Origin: Cepaea nemoralis
Lineage: Eukaryota; Mollusca; Gastropoda; Stylommatophora; Helicidae
Direction of reading: 5' to 3'
Assembly: GCA_014155875.1 (NCBI GenBank)
Contig: JACEFZ010024485.1
Location: forward strand, 334,157 to 398,156
Length of the DNA stretch: 64,000 nucleotides
Part shown: positions 53,116 through 63,945 of the stretch, piece by piece
Layout: every line of letters begins with the position of its first letter
Numbering within the stretch: the first letter of the stretch is position 1
Notes under the pieces: generated by a model
The model's database searches: none
Told to the model about the DNA's origin: nothing
What the model saw: the letters and a program-made list of their open reading frames with translations, nothing else
Made by a program: the position numbers and the translations under genes

Positions 53116-53734
53116 GGCTACACATGTTTGATACATGTCTTTGTTTCAATTTTAGTTACCACATGGATGTATATTTTTTTAATTAAGGAAAACCACAATG
53201 TGTTTTTTTTTTAAAAATATTTGTTACTTCCATTCCAGGTAACACGGGATCACCTTTGACTAATTATTTTGTGGCACTTAGAATGGTATTCTCAGAGGGA
53301 CTTGGTTAAAACGTTTAAGGCTTCCTCACCAACAGTTATTCCAACTTTAGCTATACCATATAGTAAGTTTTATATGTATTTATTTTTCCATTTATAACAG
53401 ATATTACAATTATAAAACTTAGATTCTTCTTATTTGATTCTTTATATCCCCCACTTGGGCATAGGCCTTTAAACCTACTCACTCCCGGCTGGTTTATCCT
53501 TTGCTATACCATACATCTCAGTCCATATTACTCATTTCTGTTTCTGCTTCTCATCTCCATGTGTTTCAGGTCTTCTGCATTTCTTTTGCTCTATTCTAGA
53601 CAAATGTCTTTCTAATTATACTATTTTCAGGTTTTCTCAGTGTATATCCTTTATAGAATCAAACTGTGTTCTTCATCTCTTGATTGCCTGGTGATTCTGT
53701 CACACTATTTTAGTCCTATTTTGTACAGGCACTG
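53116..53734. other. no gene recognised; possible old LINE remnant
   Basis: 53420-53690 resembles decayed reversed LINE coding sequence in composition, but no motif fixes it. Confidence 0.3.
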
Positions 53735-53938
53735 ATTAGTCCTTACATCAAAGATCATCTGCGACGAGACCACGAGGACGTCCAAGAAGAAAATGGATTG
53801 ACGACATCAGAGACATTGTACAACCACACGGAATGACACTTTCCAGTGCCGCCCACCGGGCGCTGGAACGCAAATTATTCCTCCCCACAACGCTTGACGG
53901 CAGAAGTGGAAGATGATAATGATGATGATGATGATGAC
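53735..53938 (+). mobile_element. LINE 3' end, different subfamily, (GAT)n tail
   Basis: CGACGAGACCACGAGGACGT reads RRDHEDVQEENG in one frame and RPRGRPRRKWIDDIRD in another. RPRGRPR-KW-DDI is typical of LINE C-termini. It ends at GATGATAATGATGATGATG. Confidence 0.7.
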
Positions 53939-54645
53939 TGATTAGTGAATGTTTGTAGTTTATTTGTGATCATTTCAATAGTTTTCCATATTTTTGATGT
54001 ATACAGTGTTACTGATTTCAAGTTTGAATTCAATATTCTACGCTTGTTGCTAGGTTTAATTTCTGTTGGCTTCCACACATTGCTTTGGCTCCTCTTGCCT
54101 TTTGTATTCTTATTTTGATATCTCAGTCTGTTCCCACATTCGTCTACTTTGTTACTTAAATAGGTCTCACCAAGGGAGATTGGGTTGTTATTTGTTTGGT
54201 CTAATCTCATTGTCTTTTCTCTGTTAATGTTTAAACCTACTTGCTGTGACCTAATTGTTGTGACCTCTCATTAAGTGTCCTTAGCTTATCTAGCAACTGA
54301 TTTTGTGAATGTGACAGGAGGGCAATGTTGTCAGCAAAGTTATTGCTGTCTTCATAATCCAGCCTGTTGTCAGTAAGAATAATAATTGTTGTCAAAAGCA
54401 TGTCTTTCACACTACTCTTTTTATTTTCAAACGTATCTGTTAATTTTCGTTCATGAAGAACACTACATGCCATGTCTTCATGTGTTGACCTAATTAAGTT
54501 AATGATTTTCTGTGGAATCCCACAGTGCAGCATCAACCTCCAAAGGGCTATCAGTACTGTTGAAGGCCTTTTCATAATCCTCAAATCCAATTGTAAAGTG
54601 GGGGATTCAGTTCGATACTGTGATTTAATATAATGTATATTGAGA
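53939..54645 (-). mobile_element. degenerate LINE RT fragment
   Basis: The minus strand reads LWRLMLHCGIPQKIINLIRS, THEDMACSVLHERKLTDTFE, then, after loss of the GVRQG-LLSP block, FADNIALLSHSQNQL (YADD-equivalent FADN), MRLDQTNNNPISLGE and SVTLYTSKIWKT. The catalytic second aspartate of FADD is replaced by Asn. Confidence 0.75.
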
Positions 54646-54649
54646 TTAG

Positions 54650-55170
54650 GAGCAGAATAGGGCAGGCAAAAGCCGCATTTCAGAAATGAATAGTATCTTA
54701 TGCAATAAGTCACTATCACTGAATGTAAGAAAGAGAGTGCTGAAATGCTATGTAGAACCAGTTTTGCTGTATGGCAGTGAATCTTGGAATGTAAATGAAC
54801 AAATTAAGAAGAAATTAGAAGCAACAGAGATGTGGTTCCTGAGACGAATGTTGCGAATTCCTTGGACTGCCAGAGTAACTAACGATGACTGCCTGAAACA
54901 GGCTAATGAAACTAGAACATTATATACAACAATAAGACAGAGACAAACAGCTTTCCTCGGTCATGTGATGAGAAGAGAGGCATTGGAGAACATCGTAACA
55001 ACTGGAAAGATCGAGGGGAAGAGAGGCAGAGGTAGACCAAGAGAAGTGATGCTGGATGGATTGAGACGGTGGCATGGAGGAATATCAGCAGCAGAGTTGA
55101 TCCAGAAAACCAAAGACCGAGATCTATGGAGAGCCATGAACGCCTACGCCAGCCGGCACGGCACTTGATG
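54650..55170 (+). mobile_element. RTE-like LINE 3' end with open C-terminal frame
   Basis: 54686-55168 is an uninterrupted 160-codon frame: MNSILCNKSLSLNVRKRVLK, EPVLLYGSESWNVNEQIKK, MWFLRRMLRIPWT, RGRGRPREVMLDG, ending SRHGT at TGATGATGATGAT. This is a second subfamily (REVMLDGLRRWHGG) with degenerate relatives at 9595 and 11215. 5'-truncated. Confidence 0.88.
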
Positions 55171-55239
55171 ATGATGATATTGTGACTATCTGGTCAATGC
55201 AGAATCTGTTTGAATATTACTGTTACCAAGATCTAATTG

Positions 55240-55895
55240 CCATAAGAATCAGTTCCTTAGTCAGAGAACCAGCCTCCTAGTAAGAGAATCAACTTTTTAG
55301 TGAGAGAATCGCCTCTTAGTAAGAGAATCAGTTGCTTATTAAGAGAATCAGCTGCTTAGTGAGAGAATCAACCCTTTAGTAAGAGAATCAGCCCTTTGTA
55401 AGAGAATCAGCCCTTTGTAAGAGAATCAGCCCCTTAGTAAGATAATCAGCTGCTTAGTAAGAGAATCAGCCCCGTTAGAAAGAGAATCAGCCCCTTGTTA
55501 GGGAATCAGTCTCTTTGTAAAAGAATCAGCCCCTTCTAAGAGAATCAGTTCCTTAGTAAGAGAATCAGCTGTTTAGTAAGAGAATCAGCCCTTTAGTAAG
55601 AGAATCAGCTCTTTAGTAAGAGAATAAGCCCTTTGTAAGAGAATCAGCCCCTTAGTAAGAGAATCAGCCCCTTGGTAAGAGAATCAGCCGCTTATTAAGA
55701 GAATCAGTCCCTTAGTAAGAGAATCAGCCCCTTAGTAAGAGAATCAGTCCCTTAGTAAGAGAATCAGCTTCTTAGTAAGAGAATCAGCCCCTTAGTAAGA
55801 GAATTAGCTGCTTAGTAAGAGAATCAGCCCCTTAGTAAGAGAATCAGCTGCTTAGTAAGAGAATCAGCCCCTTAGTAAGAGAATTAGCTCATTGT
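55240..55895. repeat. 20-bp minisatellite, about 32 copies
   Basis: Unit AATCAGCCCCTTAGTAAGAG. The array ends about 55 bp before the acceptor of the JNK 5' exon. Confidence 0.95.
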
Positions 55896-55950
55896 AAATC
55901 TTCATAAATGTGGAATCTTTTACTAACATTAACTCCTGTCTCCTCCTTAG

Positions 55951-56169
<219 letters not shown>

Positions 56170-56439
56170 TGAGCATGTTTTAAAATTTATGGTATCTGAT
56201 TTTATAATGTTAAATATTTTATTAAATATATTTGTGTGTGTGTGTGTGTGTTCCTTTTGGTTGTTAAACATTTCTGGTCATTTGCAGATGTGTGAAGTTT
56301 GAAAATGCAGCACCTGTGAAATTTCTGTAACTGAAGTTGCTTATTGATTAGCCACTGTTGCTTAGATCTGATAGATCTAACTGCACAGTTTTTGCTTACA
56401 CGATATGGTATTCTCAAACCCTTTACATTATGTTATGTT

Positions 56440-57110
56440 CCTCCATCATGTGCCATGCTGATAAGTGTGGATGGTCATGTTTTGTCATCATATTCTATCA
56501 CCAGAGTCAGGGATCAGCTCTATTTTCTTGTTCCACCATGCCATGTGGCCAAGCCATCCAGATATTTACTTCTCTGCCTTCCCCTTGTTCTTTTCCCCCT
56601 CAATCTTGCCAGTTATTAACAAGTTCTATAGTATTTCGCCTCATAATGTGCCCCAAAAATTTTGACTATCTACGTCTAGTTTCTCTAATTAGTTTAGTTT
56701 TCAATCTGCTTCTTGTAGGACTTGCTCATTGCCTTTTCTGTTTGCCAATAGTATTCTTTGCATTTTCCTCAGAAACCACATTTTCACTGCTTTTGATGTT
56801 TTTCAGCTTGTCTGCTCATTGTCCATGTCGCACGTCCATACAAAAGTACAGGTTCTATTTAGCACTTCAACACTCTTTTTCTCATTGTAGTTGACATCTT
56901 TTTATTGGTTAGTATGTTTTCCATCTTGCAAAAAGCTGCCTTCACCATAGTAATTCTTGTTCTAATCTCTTCAAGACACATCCCATCAGATGTTCTGACT
57001 GTTCTGATATAGCTGTACCAGTTCACTTATTAAAAATATTCTCATTGGCCCCTATATTACATTGTGGTATTTCTTTTTTCCTATTGACGACCATAATATG
57101 TGTGTTCTTA
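56440..57110 (-). mobile_element. RTE-like LINE 3' part in JNK intron 1
   Basis: CATGTGCCATGCTGATAAGT is the reversed terminus. The sequence follows the reverse of 20995-21660 (TTTTGACTATCTACGTCTAG, CATTTTCCTCAGAAACCACA) with many changes, so it is an old copy. Confidence 0.8.
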
Positions 57111-57367
57111 CACTATTTATATGGCCTTGCAAAAGAGGCACAAGAAGCAGCAGTGAAAAGAAACCTCAGAGACTTTAACAGAACCACAAGGAAATTAGTA
57201 GGAGAATGTAAACCAAGTCGGCTCATGAAAAATTTCTCACCTACGTCAAAATTTTCAGCTTTTTAAATATTTTTAACCATTTTAATCTCTATAAATGTGC
57301 CTACTAAAACTCAGTTTACCTGTAAGGTGGTTAAAAAGTCAATCCCAGCATTCTTTGGCTATTTGTG

Positions 57368-57550
57368 ATATATAGTGGTATGAGCGTCGGTTGTTCAGAA
57401 AGCAGTGGCAAACTACTGAATATAAATTAGTATATCACTATCTGACACTTTGACAGACAGTGATTTAGTTGGCAAGTTTATGTTCAGTTGTTTGCCATTG
57501 CTTTCTGAACAACCGCCGTTCAAATCATTGTATGAAAATCAGTGGAAGTG
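57368..57550. repeat. inverted pair of SINE-1 fragments
   Basis: CGGTTGTTCAGAAAGCAGTG with GCAAACTACTGAATATAAA (+) faces TTTATGTTCAGTTGTTTGCC and ATTGCTTTCTGAACAACCG (-), about 60 bp apart. Transcript from JNK intron 1 could fold into a stem of about 40 bp. Confidence 0.75.
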
Positions 57551-57669
57551 GTTAGCTGTGCAAATAAACATTGTTTTTAATGTAATCTGATTACCAGGCT
57601 AGACAGGTGTTGTGGGCAATGAAAGAAAGGTTGGTCTGGCCGGCATTGCCACTGTTATATAATGGATAT

Positions 57670-57960
57670 GCAGGTCTGCATGGCCGAATGGGTAAGAACG
57701 CATGTTCTTAAACATTCTGTGTGCTGATGCCGAGGTAAGCGGTTCAACCCCTACACTGGACAGCTGGACTAAAATGTTGACCTGTCATCCTTGACTTGGG
57801 GACGTAGATTACAAGCACCTCTGAAGTTGGAGTGGGTTCGCCTGATGGTGAGGGACACTGTTAATAAGGAAAGGTAATCCACACGCAAAATTCAGTCCAT
57901 CACTACTATAAATAGTGTGTAGACTATGCTTGAGTTCAAAGCGAGCGAGTGGAAAAACAA
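57670..57960 (+). mobile_element. SINE-3, full length with 9-bp TSD
   Basis: tRNA-like head CTGCATGGCCGAATGGGTAA with box B GCGGTTCAACCCC. It ends GAGCGAGTGGAAAAACAA. AATGGATAT flanks at 57661-57669 and 57961-57969. It lies in JNK intron 1. Confidence 0.9.
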
Positions 57961-58128
57961 AATGGATATAAATAAAAGATCAAGCCGAACATTGTTACAG
58001 AGGAGACATGAACTTTCATTTGTATGAATCAGCATAAGTAGTCAAGACTGCAGGCATTCAAATTAACGATGATTGTAGCCAGGAAGGAGCAGCACATCAA
58101 GTGTGCAAGTAGGCTCACTATCAGTATT

Positions 58129-58270
58129 CTTCTTCTTCTTCGTTCATCCGGAGTTTTTTTTCGGACGTGATTGCGTTGTGCCTGTTTACAGCAGAGCTGC
58201 GTTCTTGCGCCGTTAGGCCGACACATCCGACTTCTGCGGGCATTTGTTGACCGGGTTAACCTTCCCGGGG
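58129..58270 (-). mobile_element. short retroposed 3' end with (GAA)n tail, 12-bp TSD
   Basis: In minus orientation it ends GATGAACGAAGAAGAAGAAGAA. The ACGAA-(GAA)n end is shared with the I-like LINEs at 39679 and 47285. ACTATCAGTATT is perfect at 58117-58128 and 58271-58282. The 142-bp body (AACGGCGCAAGAACGCAGC) is either a truncated LINE 3' UTR or a SINE using it. Confidence 0.88.
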
Positions 58271-58357
58271 ACTATCAGTATTGAATGGGCACAGTTAAAT
58301 GCTATATGCCAATGGATTTACTATGGAAGAGGTGGGGTGTAATAATGATAATCTTAA

Positions 58358-58579
<222 letters not shown>

Positions 58580-58788
58580 TAGGGTGTCATTATTTTTCCT
58601 TCTAACTTTCTTCCTGTTTTATTCTGTTCTTTTTCTTTTTTCCTTTCAAGTGTTCAAATATATTAGTAATGCTGACTGTCTTCCTTTAATTTCTTCCCAC
58701 ATTAATTTTGCAATAGCAAGGAAACGGGAAGTTATTTTGTGTGTGTTTGCTGTGTATCTGGGAGTTGAGGAAAGTTTTACAAGACAAA

Positions 58789-58899
58789 TTCTTCTTCTTC
58801 TTCTTCTTCTTCTTCTTCTTCTTCTTCTTCTTCTTCTTCTTCTTCTTCTTCTTCTTCTTCTTCTTCTTCTTCTTCTTCTTCTTCTTCTTCTTCTTCTTC
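58789..58899. repeat. (TTC)n, 37 uninterrupted repeats
   Basis: Pure TTC tract 230 bp downstream of the JNK exon 2 donor, that is, in an intron of the gene. It opens poly-Leu and poly-Lys frames that are not genes. Confidence 0.97.
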
Positions 58900-59340
58900 A
58901 ACCTTCAGGTGTCAATATGAATTTACCCAGACAGCAACAGTCAGCTTTAGGCGGATAATATAGTATATTTATTGTTTGGATTTTCTGTTTGTACAGGTAA
59001 TATTTATTGTTTTGTCTTTCTACTATGTGATGATGGTCAGTTTAGTAACTTTTTCTAAATTGCTTATTAATTAAATAACCTGCATAGTTGGATAGCTCTT
59101 GAAAAAACAAATCCAACGGTACCTTATTCAAGTCTGTAGGTCAATTCTAAGGGGAGATATACATGTTTGTGTGTCAGTTTATCATTTAATATAGACATAT
59201 AGAAGAAAAACGGTTTTGACCTTTCACTTTTTGTGACCCTTTCTACACACTCACACAACTGTCGGTTACACTATCGCCAAGGAATATTACCATTGCCGCT
59301 GTCTATTTCAAGAACAGATAACTCTGCCAGTTTTTATGTA
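58900..59340. other. JNK intron, no exon recognised
   Basis: No continuation of the kinase domain (expected IIGLLN) is present here or further right. Confidence 0.5.
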
Positions 59341-59374
59341 TATACTAGCTGACCTGGCCCGGCTTCGCCCAGGC

Positions 59375-59428
59375 CCTGCCTGCCTGCCCGTCCGTCCGTC
59401 CATCTCTCCCTCCGTCTATCCCACCCTC

Positions 59429-59491
<63 letters not shown>

Positions 59492-59496
59492 GTCTA

Positions 59497-59528
<32 letters not shown>
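59375..59528. repeat. (TCCG)n, (TCTA)n and (TCTG)n compound microsatellite
   Basis: CCTGCCTGCCCGTCCGTCCG, then about 15 TCTA, then TCTG units. The preceding CTAGCTGACCTGGCCCGGC is a motif common in invertebrate repeats next to tetranucleotide runs. Confidence 0.95.
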
Positions 59529-59529
<1 letters not shown>

Positions 59530-59764
59530 AGCCAGGGGACTTAACCTAAGATATAGCAATGCTACTAAAAGTTATGTCCCTTTATATATTATTTCTTATG
59601 TTAAGTCATGTAATTTAATTATTAAATTTTAGTAAGTAAATAGCTGATTCTACAATTAAAAAAACTATGACAGTTGGTTGCATGGGAATGAAAAGAAGAC
59701 GTGTAGAAAATTTCATCTCAATCGGATGGACCGTTATCGAACGCATCAAATACATCCCTACCCA

Positions 59765-59791
59765 CATACATACATACATACATACATTGTG

Positions 59792-59860
<69 letters not shown>
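59765..59860. repeat. (CATA)n and (AT)n tracts
   Basis: ACATACATACATACAT then about 33 AT units. Confidence 0.95.
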
Positions 59861-59862
<2 letters not shown>

Positions 59863-60005
59863 TCACACACAGATATATTCATCTCCATGTCATGTGTGAC
59901 AGCTCGCGCGGTTGTCAACACGAGGCCGTGAAGCGGAGATCAATTTTGACCAGAGAATTCGCCTTACAAAATTAGCCAAAATTAAATGTAACTGAACTTG
60001 TAGAG

Positions 60006-60453
60006 CAGTGGTTCTCAACCGGTGGGGAATTCCCCCCCAGGGGGGAATTTTGGGGTTTCCAGGGGGGGAATGAAGATTATTTCAAGATCGCGTTAATACA
60101 AGAACCGATTACTTGATCTTGTTTTTCCTTTCATACTTTACGCTTCTGTACGCATCACCCTTCTGAAATTCATTTTATAACGTAAGTAGATCCGCAAATC
60201 ACATTTTATGTACATGTCTAGACTTGTTTTAGTATGTGCTATTAAATTTAGCTTCAATTATTACGTATACTATGTAGGGGCAGGGGGAAATTTTTAGGAG
60301 GAAATACAAAGGGGGGGGGGGGGGGGGGGGGGAAATGACGTTCTAAAAATATGGTAAGGGGGGAATGATGTCCTAAAAATATGGTGAGGGGGGAATGACG
60401 TCCTAAAAATATGGTGAAGGGGGGAACGGACCAAAAAAGGTTGAGAACCACTG
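60006..60453. mobile_element. hAT-type non-autonomous element, 448 bp, 8-bp TSD
   Basis: 15-bp perfect terminal inverted repeats CAGTGGTTCTCAACC. TTGTAGAG flanks at 59998-60005 and 60454-60461. The right half holds G-rich tandem copies of GGGGGAATGACGTCCTAAAA and a poly-G run (60310-60332). No transposase. CAGTGGTTCTCAACC-type ends are known from hAT elements of many animals. Confidence 0.94.
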
Positions 60454-60461
60454 TTGTAGAG

Positions 60462-61370
60462 TGATGACAATTTACATATATATACTAAAATATGTGTTGA
60501 ATGCAAACATGCATTCATTAACATTTCAGTCACTCTGAATAATCCGTAAGAATATTAAATGATCATCGCTGGATTTTGACACTTAAAATCACCATTTTCC
60601 CGCCATGGAAATTACGGCATTATAGCTTGCGATCTTAATGATTTCAGTTTTGGATGTAACCGCCGACTTAAATAGTCGAAAATTACAATGTACGCGTAAA
60701 AATGGATGCTCAATCGAATTATTCATACTAGATCAATTCATAACGTCTATATAAAACAAAATTTACGAGTCAACTTTCGTCTTAAAAAGACAGTCTCTTC
60801 ATCTTTGTAAGAAGAACAATTTGAGAAGCCAAGATGTATACATTCGTAGACAATGGAGGGTACTACAATACTTGGAAATCGGTTTATGTTTTAATGCGTT
60901 CTTGAAATAATCGGGGAATTTAACGTTACGAGTGCTCTAACCTCCTTAAATCGGAAGACACAAAAACAATTTTCGTAAAATACGGAAAGAGGATCTTTTA
61001 ATAAGTAATTTTATAGTGTGTTCAATATGTTGTATATTCAATCTGTCCATTATATGTGACATTAAAAAAATGTTGCATGTCCTAAGCAGACATTGCAATC
61101 AACCCCAGGTTGATTTTCTAGGCTATTGTATGTTAATAGTTTGCCTCTCTTTCTGAACGAGAAGTCAATGGTCATTGTTTAAGCCCAACGTAGTTAATTA
61201 CCTTAGTTGGACAGATCATCCTCATTGCACATTGAACCATTCAATCCATAAGTGCTCAGATCCCCTCCTCAGCGTGTAGCGGCTAATGACACCGGTTCGG
61301 TGTTGGTTTATTAATCTTCTTTGGCTTTCTGCGTAGTGTTCTTGTTTGGCCACACCTCTTTTAACTTGCT
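60462..61370. other. no gene recognised
   Basis: JNK intron, AT-rich, no repeat identified. Confidence 0.45.
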
Positions 61371-61374
61371 GTTC

Positions 61375-61495
61375 TCACAGTCTGACTATGTTCAACTTGT
61401 TGCCGGTGTAGGGGTTGAACCGCCTGCCTCGTCCTCAGCATACGAGAAGTTTAAGCACAAACGCTCCTATCCTTTCGAGCACATCGAGTTTAACT
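61375..61495 (-). mobile_element. SINE-3 head fragment, minus
   Basis: CCGGTGTAGGGGTTGAACCG and CCTATCCTTTCGAGCACATC match the reversed tRNA-like head. A second head piece is at 61938-61978 (CGTTCTTATCCATTCAGCCA). Confidence 0.6.
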
Positions 61496-61544
61496 AACAT
61501 AATATGAAATATATACAATGTACTGTTGCTAGTGAACACTGACT

Positions 61545-61868
61545 TGTACGTGGGTAAGTTAATAAGTAAGCCAGAAATGGCTGTAGAAAAATAACTAAAC
61601 ATGACAACAACTTGAAACCAGTTTATTTTTATACATATATTGTCCCTTTATTCCTCAACATAAATTCCACCAACATTGATGTCCTTATCCCATCATTTTA
61701 TCAGTCCTCCCAAACCGGCTACATAGAACCGCATGCTCTTTTTTCTAAACCACGTTTTCACTTCATGTTCAACTTCAGCGTCATTCGCGAAATGCCTCCC
61801 GCCAAAGTGGATTTTCAGTGTTTATGCTGACAAATGTTTGTCCCGTAAAGCGGTGCATAGCTGGGTAG
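61545..61868 (-). mobile_element. mariner-like transposase 3' part
   Basis: The minus strand reads GGRHFANDAEVEHEVKTWFR, then KKSMRFYVAG, IKWWDKDINVGGIYVEE and stop. It matches the C-terminal end of mariner transposases (GGKHF-SD---V--W, W-KCIN--GDYVEK). TACGTGGGTAAGTTAATAAG at 61548 is the likely terminal repeat. Confidence 0.75.
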
Positions 61869-61945
61869 AAAACGTCACGAGGGAGAGTCAATAAGTAAGT
61901 CATACAGTTCTGTGGGATGGCAGGTAAACGAGAACAGGGCACATG
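61869..61945 (+). mobile_element. mariner-like 5' terminal fragment
   Basis: CACGAGGGAGAGTCAATAAG followed by GTCATACAGTTCTGTGGGAT is nearly identical to the start of the copy at 62609. Confidence 0.6.
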
Positions 61946-61979
61946 CGTTCTTATCCATTCAGCCATGCTGACCTCCATC

Positions 61980-62605
61980 TGGGCATTTGAACGTTAAATG
62001 TTACTGAAAATTTCTGTGAATACTGGGGATCAAGAAAAATAAAAATACTAACATCATGCAAGATATAAGCATTACAAAATAACTTACTTATGAACAGCAC
62101 CATATCTCATAATCTGGTATACTTTGGTCATATAAATCATCACAGTGGTTTATGAAGATCAGTAATGAAAGACATGGTTTCTGGAAGAAGAGACTTGGGC
62201 TGAAGATCAGAATTCCGAGGCATAGTAATAACGAAGTAAGCATTGAGCCACACTGGCCATGCTAACTGAATAATGGTGATAACTGGCGATACAACTACAA
62301 TCACAGCTGGTTTTCTACATAAATGTTTTCATCACATAGCATTTATTCTGGATATAAAAACATACAGGCACATTACATGCGAACCAAGGATCGAGTGTCC
62401 CCAAGTATCTGTGTTAATTTTTGACCATGACATATCACACTCGCCTAACTCTTGTAAAACAGCATGTAGTCAATGCAGTTCCCAGCAAGAAATGCTGCAT
62501 TTCTTCATGCTTTTCATTTAGGCCTAATAACTAGCCTCTTATGTCAATGATTGTCATATCTTACCTTGTTATAATCCTGTCCTCTGATCTGTTCTCATAA
62601 TTAAT
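61980..62605. other. no gene recognised
   Basis: AT-rich JNK intron sequence. Confidence 0.4.
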
Positions 62606-62608
62606 AAT

Positions 62609-62770
62609 GTACAAGGGTGAGTCAATAAGTAAGTCACACAGTTCTGTGGGATGGCAGGTAAATGTAGTTGGTGTTTTCTACAGGTGTCATTAGGTGACAT
62701 GAAAATGCAGTTCATAGTTGAAGGACATAGCAAAACCACAGCAACCTTCACACACATTATCATATTAGTT
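62609..62770 (+). mobile_element. mariner-like 5' terminal fragment, longer copy
   Basis: TACAAGGGTGAGTCAATAAG, GTAAGTCACACAGTTCTGTG and GGATGGCAGGTAAATGTAG match 61869-61945 and continue to ATGAAAATGCAGTTC. No further transposase is seen. Confidence 0.55.
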
Positions 62771-62834
62771 GTCTAAGTGCCGGCAGATAGCCATCCACCA
62801 TTTTCTGAAATTTACACTTCACAGCACAGGAAAT

Positions 62835-62935
62835 GTGGGCACAAACAAAATGCATTAAAAAATTCCACAGCTTACAGTGTCACACTAAACAAAATTCACA
62901 GCTCACAGTGTGGCACTAAATAATCAACTCAGTGG
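62835..62935 (-). mobile_element. SINE-4 fragments with short duplication
   Basis: AATTCCACAGCTTACAGTGT and AAATTCACAGCTCACAGTGT are two adjacent versions of the same SINE-4 block (compare 1885-1910). Confidence 0.45.
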
Positions 62936-63855
62936 CTGAGTAATGAAACAGAGATCGGGTGGGGTTGTTTGAATTCAAGTGAGTGGAAGAATTTGAGAGC
63001 TAGTTGGAGGTGTGTGGGGAGGTTGTATCTATGTGAGATGCATGTGAGCATTGGGGTGAGATTAAGTACTAGGGCAGAAGAATGTAAGCAGGCAGAAACA
63101 TACAAGGTAGTGGGAGAATTCGAAGAAGGGAGAATAATTTCATTGCCTTGGTCATGATTGGCTGTCACTCACTGGTGTATGCATGAGCCATTTTGGATAG
63201 AAATGAGAATTGAGGGAATTGGAGAAGGTGATTGCATTTGTTTAAAATACAGACCTGAAGAGTTCAGATTCAACCTTTTCTTTGTTGTAACTACTGGCCC
63301 TGGCCCTTCATTATTCTTTGAACCATTCCAAAATTGTACATGTACTAAATCACACACGCAGACCTCTGTGCTAAATAGTGGTTTCAATCCATCAGCCATT
63401 ACTACAGAAAGAAGACCACTCATCTCCTGCATTTCTACCTGTATTAGTGCAATCCTATATCATTTTAATTGCCAATTGTGATGAGTACAAGTCGTTTCCC
63501 ACTGGTTAATTACTTGTAACAGCTTCACCAGGGATTCTCCGACATGACATGTTGGCTGCCCTTTTTAAACATTTGAAACAAAATTTCTTCGTTATTTACA
63601 AATCCTTGTAAAGTTATTTTGCATACAAACTTAACCCAGACTCTGGGATTTCATCTTTATCAAGAGAGAAAGATATTATTGTACTTCCTTCCATGTCCTG
63701 CTTAAATTGTTCATAGTGCATACTGTCACACTTTGGCTTACACTTTGTGCACTTTCAGTTTTGTTTACCTTTAGGCTTAATATTCTGGGAGGCTTTTGTA
63801 CTCATGCCTTATGTAAATTAGTCCAGGTAAATGGACAAGTTCTTGCTTTGTGTTA
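62936..63855. other. no gene recognised
   Basis: Overlapping short open frames on both strands at 62929-63481; none shows a motif, and no JNK exon was found. Confidence 0.4.
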
Positions 63856-63861
63856 CCTGGA

Positions 63862-63945
63862 TCCATAGGGTAAGCAAAGAATAGTAATAATTTACCCAAT
63901 CATGCATGCCTTGTAAAAGGCAACTAAGAAAGGTTGTGCTGGACA
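63862..63945 (+). mobile_element. SINE-4 terminal fragment
   Basis: AGCAAAGAATAGTAATAATT and AGGCAACTAAGAAAGGTTG match 15805-15880. Confidence 0.5.

Noticed and set aside
58584..58958. 124-codon frame with poly-Leu, and poly-Lys on the other strand
   Set aside because: Translation of (TTC)37.
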